A stretch of 64,000 nucleotides of DNA from Morchella semilibera (taxonomy: Eukaryota; Ascomycota; Pezizomycetes; Pezizales; Morchellaceae): assembly GCA_009192285.1 (NCBI GenBank), contig WBVU01000005.1, positions 744,001 through 808,000 of the forward strand, given 5' to 3'. The notes beneath the pieces were generated by a model. That model made no database searches. It was given only the letters and a program-made list of their open reading frames with translations, and was not told the origin of the DNA. Positions 20,290-30,765 of this stretch are shown piece by piece. Position 1 is the stretch's first letter, and the number at the start of each line of letters is the position of its first letter. Made by a program: the position numbers and the translations under genes.

Positions 20290-21187
20290 GGTCTTTCCCT
20301 AGAGGTCCGCTCTGCGATAATCCATCATGATGTCTCTGCCACTACCACCGAACACGCTCCCCTACTTCAGAAGTTGGACAACAGGCTCCGGGATGCTTAT
20401 GCCCGAAATTGCTTCTCCCCCTTTGCCGCTCGCCAACCCTTTGCTCCCTCTGCTCCAGCTCGTGCTCCTGCTCCTACTTCTGTCGCTCCCGCTCCTTATT
20501 CCTCCTACTCTCCAGGTGGTGTGTTGCCAATGGATCTCGCTGGTTCCCGCCGTCCTCAACGACGTGGCCCTATGACCCTCGCTAATTGCGCCCGTTGTGC
20601 CACTCAAGGACTCTGCATGTATTGTGGAGGTCCTGGGCATTTTGCCGATGAATGTCCTGCCCGTCCTGTTGCTCGTCCTGCTCGTGTTGCTACTACTTCT
20701 GTGGTCGGCGTACCTCCAGTTATGTCTGGGGCCGGCGCGCCCCCTGCTGTTAACAATGCTTCTCATCCTTCCTCTCCTGGTTATGTTTTATATTTTCCTT
20801 TTGGTGCCTCTTCTTCTTCTCTCGGTTCTGATTCTTTGGGTCTGGGTTTCCCTGGTTCGATTTCTGCTGTTCCCTAAATCAGTCGAGTTTTCACGAGGAC
20901 CTGTCTTAGGTGGCTTAGGCCAGGTCCCTCCTCTCTCTTTGTCTGCTTCTGCTGCTTCTCGTGCACCTGGTGAGAAGGTTTCAGATAACGATCATCTTAT
21001 TGTTAAATATATCGTATCTGATGAAAATAAAACTATTAAAACCTACCCACTTATTGACACCGGGGCTTCCAGATTTCCATTCATTGACTAATCATCTGTA
21101 CGCCACAAGGAAATCTCCACTACTCTCCTTCTCAATCCCCGTGCCCTTCATGTTATCGATGGAAGAAAAATCTCCGCTGGTAAATTA
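20290..21187 (+). pseudogene. Chromovirus E gag (C-terminal half) and protease start
   Basis: The gag reading (20374-20877 and just upstream) is Pro/Ala-rich and has the CCHC knuckle CMYCGGPGHFADEC (about residues 82-95 of that frame). The reading shifts near 20880, and the protease follows with YPLIDTGASRFPFID at about 21042-21087, keeping the catalytic D-T-G. It stops at 21090 and the region is cut by LTR A at 21188. The first half of gag is absent, lost at the 20270 junction. Confidence 0.8.
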
Positions 21188-21812
21188 TGTCCCGGCGTCT
21201 TGGCATTAGTCCCGAGGTCTCGGTAGTGGAAGCGCTGTTGTGATTGTTTAGGAATAGTTAAGCGAGGAAGGAGTGTGCTAGAGGGGGGGTGTCGTCATTA
21301 GGTTCTAGGAGGTTCGGTGGCGTGATGGATTTGTAATGTAAATAGCGAAGATGTGGGGAGGAATATGAGATGTGGATACGAGGATTTCTATGGGTTTCTA
21401 TGAGATGATGCATGAGTCATATCGGACTGGTGGAGGGGAGTGTTAAATAGTGGGGTTAGATGTTTTCCTTAGTTCTTTCTTTCTTTTCTCTCTGTCTCGT
21501 CTGCCTGTCATCTCGGTACATAGCAATCTACTCCTATTTCCAAGCCATAGTCTCTCGTACTAATACTTGATCCTCAGATGAGGGGAAACTCATAGCATCT
21601 CTCATCGTTCTCGTGAGGTCCATCTGGTCCTCACTCTCCCTGCTCTGTGTCCTTGTGCCCTTGCTCTTGCCCTTGCCTTTGCGGGTGCGTGTGCTTGTGC
21701 CTGCCCGGTGTTGCTTTGTCCTCGTCAGTCTCCTCGTCCCGAGACTGTGCTCCTCGGGTTCTTCTGCGTCATCATTGTCATCTTCTTCTTTGCGTCGGGT
21801 TACTCCGTCACA
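21188..21812 (-). mobile_element. Solo LTR, family A, copy 5
   Basis: On the plus strand it reads TGTCCCGGCG to TACTCCGTCACA. The flanks are ATTA on both sides; AATTA would be a 5-bp duplication if the last base of the LTR were shared. It interrupts the protease of chromovirus E. Open frames inside it are not genes. Confidence 0.88.
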
Positions 21813-24741
21813 ATTACCCATATTGCTCACTTCTCCCTCCGCATTCAAGGCCATACTGAAAAAATCTCCGCCTATGTTACTCGCCTGAAACATTACCCGT
21901 TGGTGCTAGGTATCCCCTGGCTTCGTCGACATGATGTCACCATTAATTTTGCCGACAAGTCGTTGATCTTTGGGTCCCCTCGCTGTCTCCACCATTGCAA
22001 TGATGGTCAAGTCCCTGTATATGTTAAAGGAATATCATTGCCGCTCCCCGCTACCTACGACTTCGAGATAGTTAGTGCCGCCACCTTTGCCAAAACCACC
22101 CCCAGGGATTTACTGTTTATGCCTTGTTCCTTGGTGGCTCTACGGAATCGATCCCTTCAGGAATTGCTGCCCTACCCCCCCCCCAAACATTATCACTTCT
22201 GACACAGTTTAGAAAGGAGAGCCTCAAGAAGTTATCACCGCACCGCCCCTACGATATCCGCATTAATCTGCACGAAAGAAAGGAACCCCCTTTGGTCCCC
22301 TATACAGCATGTCCCGAGATGAAACTGGCCGCATTCATCAGCAAGACTTCATTTGTCTTCTGATATCTCCTGAGCCTCAGGAGACTTAAAAAATATCCAG
22401 GAGTCTCAAGAGACTCTCAGGAGACCTGGGAGACTGTTGGGAGACTGTTGGGAGACTCCAATCACAAGTTGAGTTTGCTGATGTTGATTGATTATATTGA
22501 CGACATGCTGAAGAAGGGTTTATTGAATCTAGTTCCTACCCCTCCGGATCTCCTGTTTTGTTCGTAAAGAAGCTTGGTGGTGGCCTCCGTTTCTGTGTGG
22601 ATTACCGAGGGCTAATCCGATAACCGTTAAGAACCGCTACCCACTACCGCTACCAAAGAAACCATTTAACCAGCTCTGCAAGGCCAAATGGTACACCAAG
22701 TTGGACCTGAAGAATGCGTACAACTTGATTAGAGTTGCAACTGGAGACGAATGGAAAACCGCGTTTCGCACCCGTGTTGGCCACTTTCAATGTAAAGTGA
22801 TTGCCGTTCAGATTTACCAATGCCTCCGCCGTCTTTCAGCATTTTATTAACGATACATACGTCCTTTCCTGAATCGTTTTGTACAGCATACCTTGATGAT
22901 ATCCTTATCTATAGCGAGATCTGGAGTCCCACCGCGACTATATCAACCAAGTTCTCCAAGCTCTTACTGATGCCGACATCTACTGTTCCCCAAAAAATGC
23001 GAGTTCCAGGTCAAGGAAGTTAAGTACTTGGGAATGATTGTTACCACCGAGGGCCTTAAACCCGACCCTAAAAAGATTGAGACTATTGTCAAGTAGGCTC
23101 GTCCCCTAAAGGTTAGGGACATACAGGTGTTTAACGGCTGGGCAAATTTCTATCGACGGTTCATTAAAAACTATTCAGGAATAGTCCGTCCCCTTACTAC
23201 GCTTACTGACGGAAACGTGCCGTTTATATGATCTTCAGTTTACGAAGTGGCGTTTGAAGGGTTGAAAACCTCTTTTACCACTACCCCGATTCTGCGTCAC
23301 TTTGATTTTGACCGCTGAGACAATCGTGGAAACAGATGTATCGGACTACGTTTCAGGTGGTACTCTCTCCCAGTATAGTGATAAGCATATTCTCCACCCT
23401 GTTGCCTTTTTCTCCGGAACCCACTTCCCCGCCGAATGCAATTACAAAATCTATGATAAGGAGCTGTTAGCTATTATTAAGTGCTTTGAGGAATGGAGAG
23501 CAGAACTGATGGGTGTCGCCGAACCTATTGAAGTCTTAAGCGGTCATCGGACCTTGGAATATTCCATGATCAAGAGAGATCTGAATCGCCGACAGGCACG
23601 CTGGTCAGAGTTTCTTTCTCAATTCAATTATGTGATTAAGTACCGACCAGGGAAGCAAGGAGGAAAACCGGATACATTGACTAGGAGATTAGGAGATCTG
23701 CCTAAAGAGGGGGATGAACGCCTGACATAGCAAAGTCAGACAGTGTTGAAGTCCCATAATTTGGGTTTGTTGGCAGCTATTCCGGCTGTCCGAGGACAGT
23801 TACCCCTAGAAAAACTTTTTGAACAGGCTTATGTCACTGACTCATTCCTGAATAAAATTCTAGGACTCCTTCGAGATGGCTTTAGACATTCTCGGGAAAT
23901 TACTTTAGTAGAATGTTCGACCAGAAAAGGCTTCCTAACCTATCGCGAAAAGCTCTTCATCCCTGATGATACAACTTTTCATTTGCACTTGCTTAAAGAA
24001 CATCACGATGCCCCGTCCGCCGACCACCCTGAGAAGGCTAAGACCTTTCAGCTTTTAACTCACTCTTATTATTGGCCTGGGATGCGTAACACAGTTGATC
24101 GTTATGTCAGGAATTGCCATGTTTGTAGTCAAAGACCTCCCCACGCCCCCTATGAAGTCCTTCATCCCTTACCAATTCCTCAAAGACCTTGGACACATAT
24201 TTCTATAGATTTCGTCACGAGACTATCTAAGAGTAGAGGAAGAGATGCCATTCTCGTGGTGGTCGACCGTCTGGCTAAAATGAGACACTATATTGCCTGC
24301 AATACCACCACCAGATTGAAGGATCTCGCACATCTGTTTATTGATCATGTTTGGAAACTCCATGGTCTACCCCACTAGTATTGTCTCTGAACGTGGTACT
24401 CAGTTTATGTGCAGGTTCTGGAAATCTCTTTGCAAGATACTACAGATTAATGTCGCCATGTCCTCTGCCTTTCACCCTGAAAGTAACAGTCAAACGGAAC
24501 AAATTAATGCGGTGATGGAACAGTATCTGAGGAGTTATGTATCCTACCAACAGGATGATTAGGTAAACTGGTTACTACTTGCCGAATTTGCCTCGAATAA
24601 TCATCACTCGGAGATGACTCAAATCTCTCCTTTTATGGCTAATTATGGCTTCGACCTCCACTTTACGGAGAACCTAGCACTACCAGTACTTACCGACCAC
24701 CCTCAGGATACTAATACTCTCGTTGAGAAGATGGCTGAGAT
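21813..24741 (+). pseudogene. Chromovirus E pol: protease end, RT, RNase H, integrase
   Basis: After LTR A the protease end reads VLGIPWLRRHDVTINFA (about 21902-21952). RT follows the MITE with [25 protein letters not shown] text at 22510-22570, then TKLDLKNAY and the intact active-site motif AYLDDILIYS (22887-22916). RNase H has [15 protein letters not shown] (23331-23375) and YDKELLAI. Integrase keeps its zinc ligands in HHDAPSADH and NCHVCSQR and has DFVTRLS (24208-24228), then SERGTQF and [11 protein letters not shown] after a stop at 24376. Frameshifts and stops at 22364, 23024, 23096, 23236, 23728 and elsewhere inactivate it. Confidence 0.85.
22336..22483 (-). mobile_element. MITE M, copy 3 (148 bp) in chromovirus E
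   Basis: It is inverted relative to copies 1 and 2, reads CATCAGCAAGACTTC to GTTTGCTGATG on the plus strand, and is flanked by TT on both sides. It is 11 bp longer than the other copies because GTTGGGAGACT is present twice (about 22434-22456). It lies between the protease end and RT. Confidence 0.85.
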
Positions 24742-25372
24742 TGTCCTGGCCTCTTGGCATCAGTCCCAGGGATTTGGTAGTCAAAGCGCTGATGTAACTA
24801 ATGAGGAAGAATTAAGCGAGGAGGGATGTGCTGAGAGGGGGGTGTTGTCATGGGGTTCTAGGTGGTTCAATGGCGTGATGGATTTGTCATAGAAATAACG
24901 GAGATGGTGGGGAGGAATACGAGGTGTGGTAGCAATAAATTTTTATCAGGTTCTATGAGCGAATGTGTGAGTCATTTCAGACTGGTGGGGGAGAAGTGTT
25001 AAATACCGGAGATAGATGTTTTTCTTAGTTCTTTCTTTCTTTTCTCTCTATCTCGTCTTCCTGTTATCTAGGTACATAAAAATCTACTCCTATCTCTAAG
25101 CCATAGCTTCTCGTACCAAAAATCCGATATGCTGGAAAGAGGAAATCCATAGTACCTCTCATCATTCTCGTTGAGGTCCATCCGGTCCTCATTCTTCCTA
25201 CCCTGCGCTCTTGTGCCTTTGCCCTTGCCTTTACTTTCGCCTGTGCCTGTGCCTGTGCCTGCCCGGTATTCTCCTTGTCTTCGTCGGTCTCCTCGTCGCT
25301 TAGGCTGTGCCCCTCGAGTCCTTCTGCGCCATCATTGTAATCTTCTTCTTTGCGTTGGGTTACTCCGTCACA
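24742..25372 (-). mobile_element. Solo LTR, family A, copy 6, with 5-bp target duplication
   Basis: On the plus strand it reads TGTCCTGGCC to TACTCCGTCACA (631 bp) and is flanked by GAGAT at 24737-24741 and 25373-25377. It separates the integrase core from its C-terminal part. It is somewhat more diverged at its first bases than copies 3 and 5. Confidence 0.9.
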
Positions 25373-26070
25373 GAGATCCACGATCAGCTGCAAGCTGAAA
25401 TCCGTTATGCTCAGGACCGACAGGAGACCAATGCCAATGCCCACCAAGTTCATCAGTAAGACTTCATTTGTCTCCTAATGTCTCCTAAGCCTCAGGAGAC
25501 CCAAAAACTATCTGGGGGTCTCAGGAGACTCTCAGGAGACCCGGGAGACTATTGGGAGATTTCAGTCATAAGTTGAGTTTGCTGATGTTCCCGCCCCAGT
25601 CTACTACGTAGTCGATGAAGTATGATTGAATACCAGAAATATTCAGACCAATAGGCCATACAGGAAATTGGATTGGAAGCGCTTCTGACGATTTAAGATT
25701 AAGTCCATTATCAGTCCTTATGCCTATGAGCTTGATCTCCCCTCCACAATGAAGGTACATCCTGTCTTCCACGTTTGAAAGTTGGAGCCCTGCGCCATAG
25801 ATCCCCTATTGGGACATGTTCCTCCTCTAGCACCCCCGGTGATTGTCGCTGGTGATGAAGAATGGGAAGTCGACGAACTTCTACACTCCCGTCTACGCTA
25901 TTCACGCCTGCAGTACTTGGTTAAGTGGATGGGTTATGATGCATCAACCTGGGAGTATCCTGAGAACCTTACCAACGTCCCCCGTCTTCTGTCCCATTTG
26001 CACACGGCATACCTTACCTAGCCGAGACCTGATGGAGTTCTCGCGGAGCTCGAACCTAAAGAGGGGGCAA
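25373..26070 (+). pseudogene. Chromovirus E integrase C-terminus and chromodomain
   Basis: After the solo LTR the integrase tail resumes (IHDQLQAEIRYAQDRQ at 25375-25422), is cut by MITE copy 4 and continues with LDWKRF and KVHPVFHV. The chromodomain reads EEWEVDELLHSRLRYSRL, then YLVKWMGYDASTWEYPENL (about 25860-25974), with the three aromatic positions of the methyl-lysine cage kept. Chromodomains of this lineage steer integration to heterochromatin. This is the least decayed domain of the element. Confidence 0.85.
25451..25587 (-). mobile_element. MITE M, copy 4 (137 bp) in chromovirus E
   Basis: It reads CATCAGTAAGACTTC to GTTTGCTGATG with TT on both sides. The ends carry one change from the family consensus (CATCAGTAA). 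It interrupts the C-terminal integrase domain. Confidence 0.85.
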
Positions 26071-26073
26071 CTA

Positions 26074-26506
26074 TCATGGCTCCGCCTTCTGCACCTCGCC
26101 TTCCGCCAACGCAGCTTCGGAACAGGGTTATCATATAGTATCGGTCGATGTCAGAAGTAGGAAGACAGGTTAGAAAGGAGCTCAGGTAATGGAATGTAAG
26201 TGCTAGGAAGAATCGGGAAATAATGGGATAGAATTAGGGATATTGGGAATAGTATGGGTGGTACGGGAGTATATGAGTTTCTATGGGATTCTATGGTATG
26301 AGTCATCGGTGTGAGGAGATAGCTGTATATATAGTGCTCGTTCTTTCCTATGTTTCTGCCTCTCTAAGCAACGTCTTCTTTCTCTTAGCAATACATTACT
26401 CTGGCTTCGGCCCTTCTGTTCCCACCTCGTCCCTAAACCTAAACCTGAACCTGAACTTGAACTTGAACCTGTCCAACCTCGCTCCTGACCCGACCCCACA
26501 CCGTTA
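26074..26506 (+). mobile_element. 3' LTR of chromovirus E
   Basis: The purine tract AAAGAGGGGGCAAC is followed by TATCATGGCTCC, the expected tract-then-LTR order. A TATATATAG box lies at about 26327-26335, followed by a CT-rich transcribed part and a run of CTAAACCTGAACCTGAAC-like repeats (26433-26470). The right end is set where pogo-like sequence begins and is uncertain. The 5' partner LTR is missing. Confidence 0.6.
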
Positions 26507-26529
26507 GAGAGAATATGTCCAGCATGGAG

Positions 26530-27952
26530 AAGCGGGAGATGCTGTTGACTCAGCATGTGTCCTTCGTCTTCGTGAAATAAATGATATTAGAGAAATATTA
26601 AGAGATTATGATTTACAAAATATTTATAACTTCGACGAAACCGGATACTACTACCGCATGCAACCTGACTGACAGTTATGTACTGAAGTGTTGCAAGGAG
26701 TTAAAAAAACAAGCTTCAAATCACAGTTGCCTTTACATGCAATGGGACTGGATCACACAAAATGAAGCCTTGGATCATTGGAAAATACGAAAACCCATGT
26801 TGTTTCAAAAATATTAATCAAAAACATCTTGGTGGAATTTATCGTTACAATAGTACTTAATGGATGAAAAATAATATCATGATTGATTATCTTCTTTGGT
26901 TCGATCGATGCATGCAAGGCCGTAAAGTTGTTCTCCTTAAGGACAATATTTCGGCACATGAACTTGTTGTCAAAGAAATTAGAGACTCGGAGGAATATGC
27001 TCTAAAAGATACTCGGATTATTTGGCTACCGGCAAACACAACATAAGTGTGGCAACCTCTCGATCAAGGAATTATCAATACTTGAAAATCCTATACCCGT
27101 CGCTATTATGTTCGCTATTTAGTTAAGGAAATTGAGAAACTAGAGCCTACCAGTGAGCTTCCAAAAGTCAATCTCCTGCAAGCGATCAATTGGGGTGTTG
27201 AAGCCTGGTATACCAACCTCAACCCTTCTACAATTTTCAACTGCTTCACCAGGGGCTCAGCCAAGTATTTCGAGCCGTAACATTTAACACCCGAAAACAA
27301 AGCAGCAATCAATGCTGTCAATCCTCTTACCACAAAATGAACTTAATCTTCCCGGTACTGATCAAATCATTGGAGAAGAAATGATGGCTGTTCGTGATGA
27401 TATTGGAGCGGGAATAGACATGCTTCACCAAAGAAATTTTGCTGAAGAAGGTGCAGATCTTGACATGTTTATACACCCGCTTGAAGAGACTATAGATGAT
27501 AGTCCTGATGTACTTGAAGCCCGCATCCTGGAAAGATATTCTCTGGTTGACCCAGCAGACCGGTTGGAAGAAGAGCAGGGAGAAGTTCAGAAGGAGCCAG
27601 TCATCACGCATCAACAGGCTATTCAGCAGCTTCAGAATCTGGAATGCTACTATCTTTTGCATGGAGATATATTGGAACCCACTCTAGATGGAGGAAACGG
27701 ATCAGTTCTTGCACTTCAGAAAATGCGTCGCAATACTAAATCCATTAGGCTCTGGGCATTAGGGAATCAGACTCAACAAAAAATCTCGGGTTTTTTCACT
27801 CCCCAGGCATGAAGTATAGCAAAAGGGAAGGAAGTTCCACTTGGGAACGGTCTTGTATCATAAAGTAATCATCTCTCTCTAAACCGGTAATTTCTATATA
27901 ACGGTACCAATACTCAGTCCGGACCGTAGCGTTATAGCGAGCTTTCGCTGTA
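26530..27952 (+). pseudogene. Fot1/pogo-type transposase, 5'-truncated, decayed
   Basis: The DDE domain (pfam DDE_1 type) is visible in pieces. NFDETGYYYRMQ at about 26630-26665 holds the first catalytic Asp, LLKDNISAHE at 26932-26961 the second, and LPANTT then VWQPLDQGI (27029-27070, separated by a stop) the region before the third. The C-terminal frame 27312-27812 is open to the end. The right terminal part reads CGGTACCAATACTCAGTCCGG and ends near TTTCGCTGTA at 27952, similar to pogo/Fot1 inverted ends. No left end or DNA-binding HTH is found, so the element was truncated where the LTR of chromovirus E ends. Confidence 0.8.
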
Positions 27953-28750
27953 GCAACTACCCATGGCACTACCCGAGTAGATACTAGCTGTTAGCTTCTG
28001 GGAAGAATCTATTATGCTACTTATCATCACTTAATTATTTTGATAGGGGACAGTGTTCATAATAAACTAGGAAATTCAAGATCTTCTTTGTGTCCAAGCT
28101 GTTTCGACCAATGGCTAAAGAGCAGAGTTTAAACAAAATGTAATTGAGATCCAACATTTCCGCTTGTACCACCATCCCCCCAGCCCTGCCTTGGCCCACA
28201 CATCACTCCCTCGCAACTCAAAAAAGAAAATTGATCAACAAATCTCCACTCCCCAGAATATCCATCATAGACCAAAATTGAAATGAAGAAACACGGAATA
28301 AACCAGGAGCACTTTCCCTCACGACCATAACGATTCTCTCACGTACCAAGTCTTTGAAAACAAAATTGTTCCATCAAAAGTAAAGCACGTGGGATATCCA
28401 GCCTATCAATTCTGGAGAATGAATTATCTTAGAGGGAGAGGGTCTGGGTGATAATTGAAGACGTATGATTCTTACTAGTCCCAAACCTATCCGCGGTTTG
28501 TGATAGTGTTATCACTAGTCCTGTATTAAGTTTAGTAAACTATCAATAAAAGAGTGGAAAGGTAGTACATGTCCTTACCTCGAGTACTTCAATTCGCGAA
28601 CTTAGTAGAGTATTAGTCAGGTCACTCGTGAGGGATGGTGGAGAAGACTCACGATTGCGATCTTTAAAATGTTATGGTCTGATTTTCATTGTACTAGGGG
28701 CTAGGGGCTACTCGCCTAGCGTATCTGTTGACGCTCTCCATCAGAATGTC
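27953..28750. other. No recognisable gene
   Basis: The sequence has normal complexity with short frames only. I see no repeat ends or RNA gene. Confidence 0.3.
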
Positions 28751-29560
28751 ATAGAGTGCCCCTGGGAGGGGGGGGGGCAATGGTGGGGGTTTACTCACTC
28801 GCTGTATGTGCGCTATTCTTTTCACAGTATTGTATTTTTCACTTTATTTACTCACTCGCCTGTAGTGGTCAGCTCACATCAAAAACTTCCGGAGGGGGGC
28901 CGGGGGGGTGATCTACCTCACGCCTGTATATTGTCAAGCTTCATCGAGGACCTCCGGGGGGTGGGTGTCTACTCACTTCCTGTATTTGGTCAGCATATCA
29001 TCGAAGACCACCGGGGGGGGTGTCTACTCACGAACTGTACCTGTATATGGTCAGATATCATCGAAACCTCCCGTGGGGGGGGGTGGTCTTCTACTTCCAC
29101 TCGCTGTATTGCTCCGCCTCATCACCAGAAGACCTCCCCGTGGGGGCGGGGTCGGTGTCTACTCACCACTTCTGCTAGTGTGGTAGCAGATCATCGAAAC
29201 TCCCGGGTGGGGGGGGTGGGTTGTCTACTCACTGCGCTGTATGGTCAGCCTATCATCGAAGACCTCCCAGTGGGGGGGGGGGCGGGGTGTCTATCACTGT
29301 TCGTGTATATGGGTCAGCATATCACTCGAAGGACCTCCCGTCGGGGGGGGGGGGGGTCTACTCACGGCCTGTATATGGTAGCACATCATCGAAGACCTCC
29401 CGTGGGGGGGGGGGGGGTCTACTCACAACCTGTATATGGTCAGCATATCATCGAAGACCTCCTGGGGTGGGTGTCTACTCACATCCTGTCTATGGTCAGC
29501 ATAGCATGGAAGACCTCCTGGGGTGGGTGTCTACTCACAACCTGTATATGTGACGAGGCC
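28750..29560 (+). repeat. G-rich tandem repeat, about 60-bp unit, about 13 units
   Basis: The unit reads approximately GTCTACTCAC, then 8-10 variable bases, CTGTATATGGTCAGCATATC, ATCGAAGACCTCC, and a run of 5-14 G. Units become more regular toward 29560 and looser toward 28750. The G-runs differ in length between units. A long plus frame (28628-29578) spans the array, but its residues only mirror the repeat, so I do not call it a gene. The purine runs could form G-quadruplexes. Confidence 0.85.
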
Positions 29561-29837
29561 CTGGTCAGAGAGCTATAACAACGGAGCTAGAAGAACCGCC
29601 TCACCTTGGGGACTGGGTCTCGTTCACACGAACGTGGAACCGGTGAATATGTATCAATTCATCCTCCTTCGAAGGATCGCCACTACTAGCTTTTGAACCT
29701 AAACCCTTTGGCTCTTCAGTGTTATCTATCTCACGGATTCTAGGTTCTGAAGATACTTGGAACCGTCGCCCGCAATATGTGCTGTTATGTATATAGTTCA
29801 GTTACCAATTATATCCCGGCTCGGGGCAGCAGTTCAA

Positions 29838-30765
29838 CTACCATTTCACACGCTCAAGTTCTATGCCAACGCTTCCGGTGTATAGTGTTTCGCAACCCGG
29901 GCACCTATGCTCGACTTTTCCCTTCTCCATCCTCTTCCGTATGACTATTGCCATCGAAAGCAAAGTTCCAGGTTCGATGGTCGTCCAATCTTCCATCCCC
30001 AGGACTGCGCCGCTTCCTTCGTTGATGATATCGTATTCTCCTCGCTCCACAAAGGATCTCCCCGCAGATTCCTTGAAACCCAGTTGCACCAAAGAGCGGA
30101 AGTCCTTTAATAATATGGTTAGCAATATTCCAAAACGCATGGAATCAATGAATGTTATACCTCCCATGTTCTGCAATACTCCCATGGCAATAGGTGTTGT
30201 CCGTTCAGCGCGTCAATAAATTTAATCGGCTCGTAGTCTGGAGAAAAGCCCATATGCTTCATCCCGTTTTCGATTTGTTTCACCATGACATTGGTTTCTT
30301 GAACTGTGTCTGTGATCATTGCCCTAGAGATCCACGCTGCTTAGCATGTACCTAGTGAGAATCAAGGTTCAAGTCCACATACACCGACCCGCAAAGGAAG
30401 AGCGAATTTATCGTTTCAACCCGCTCCTTGAGCTCTGTCTGGTACTTCTCAAATTCTGCCCTTCCACATACCTCCCACGCCGCTAGCCGAAATGCCTTTC
30501 CCTTCACAAGCTTATTATTTAGCTCCTCGAGAACCTTCAGGGTTAGCAAAGCCGCCGCAAGCTGCTTCTTGGCGTGTTCGGCAGCTTGCAGTGGCAACTG
30601 TGCGTTAGCAAGCATAGGATCAAGCATTTTCAACTTATCTCTCCATTCCATCAGGTTTGCCGTCAGGTCCTCCCGTTCCTTTTTAGATCCACTAACGCCT
30701 ACCCAAAATTTGAACCCGATTTTGGTGACTAAGAGGATATCGCCGACACCGACACCGAATGACAT
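29838..30765 (-). CDS. SesA-like head plus fungal ubiquitin-like (ULD_2-type) protein, 3 exons, 270 aa
   Basis: Exons are 30765-30383, 30323-30161 and 30104-29838. The introns (59 and 56 nt) begin GTATGT and GTATAA, have GCTAAG/GCTAAC branch sites and end in AG, with phases kept. Residues 1-125 start MSFGVGVGDILLVTKI and are helical, resembling the N-terminal domains of fungal NLR-like and SesA-type proteins. Residues 150-270 read FIDALNGQHLLPWEYCRTWE, joining across the intron to DFRSLVQLGFK. Then come FVERGEYDII, WTTIEPGTLLSMAIVIRK and a CPGC pair, the pattern of the fungal ubiquitin-like ULD_2 domain. The family has no known biochemical role. It is probably a signalling adaptor. The coding sequence is intact. 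Confidence 0.8.

Larger units (their letters stand above)
20271..26506 (+). mobile_element. Ty3/gypsy chromovirus E, plus strand, inactive
   Basis: In order it has the gag C-terminal part (20290-20877), protease (about 21030-21187, resuming after an insertion), RT (22480-23100), RNase H (23300-23730), integrase (23740-25780), chromodomain (25850-26015), a purine-rich tract AAAGAGGGGG (26059-26068) and a 3' LTR starting TATCATGG. Solo LTRs of family A (21188-21812 and 24742-25372) and MITEs (22336-22483 and 25451-25587) are inserted in it. The 5' LTR and the N-terminal half of gag are missing. Many stops are present. Confidence 0.85.

Noticed and set aside
28750-29560. CRISPR-like array
   Set aside because: Units are whole tandem repeats with variable G-runs and no unique spacers, and the genome is fungal.
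28628-29578. 316-residue open frame across the G-rich array
   Set aside because: The residues only mirror the tandem repeat, G-run lengths vary between units without a pattern of three, and no start context or domain is present.
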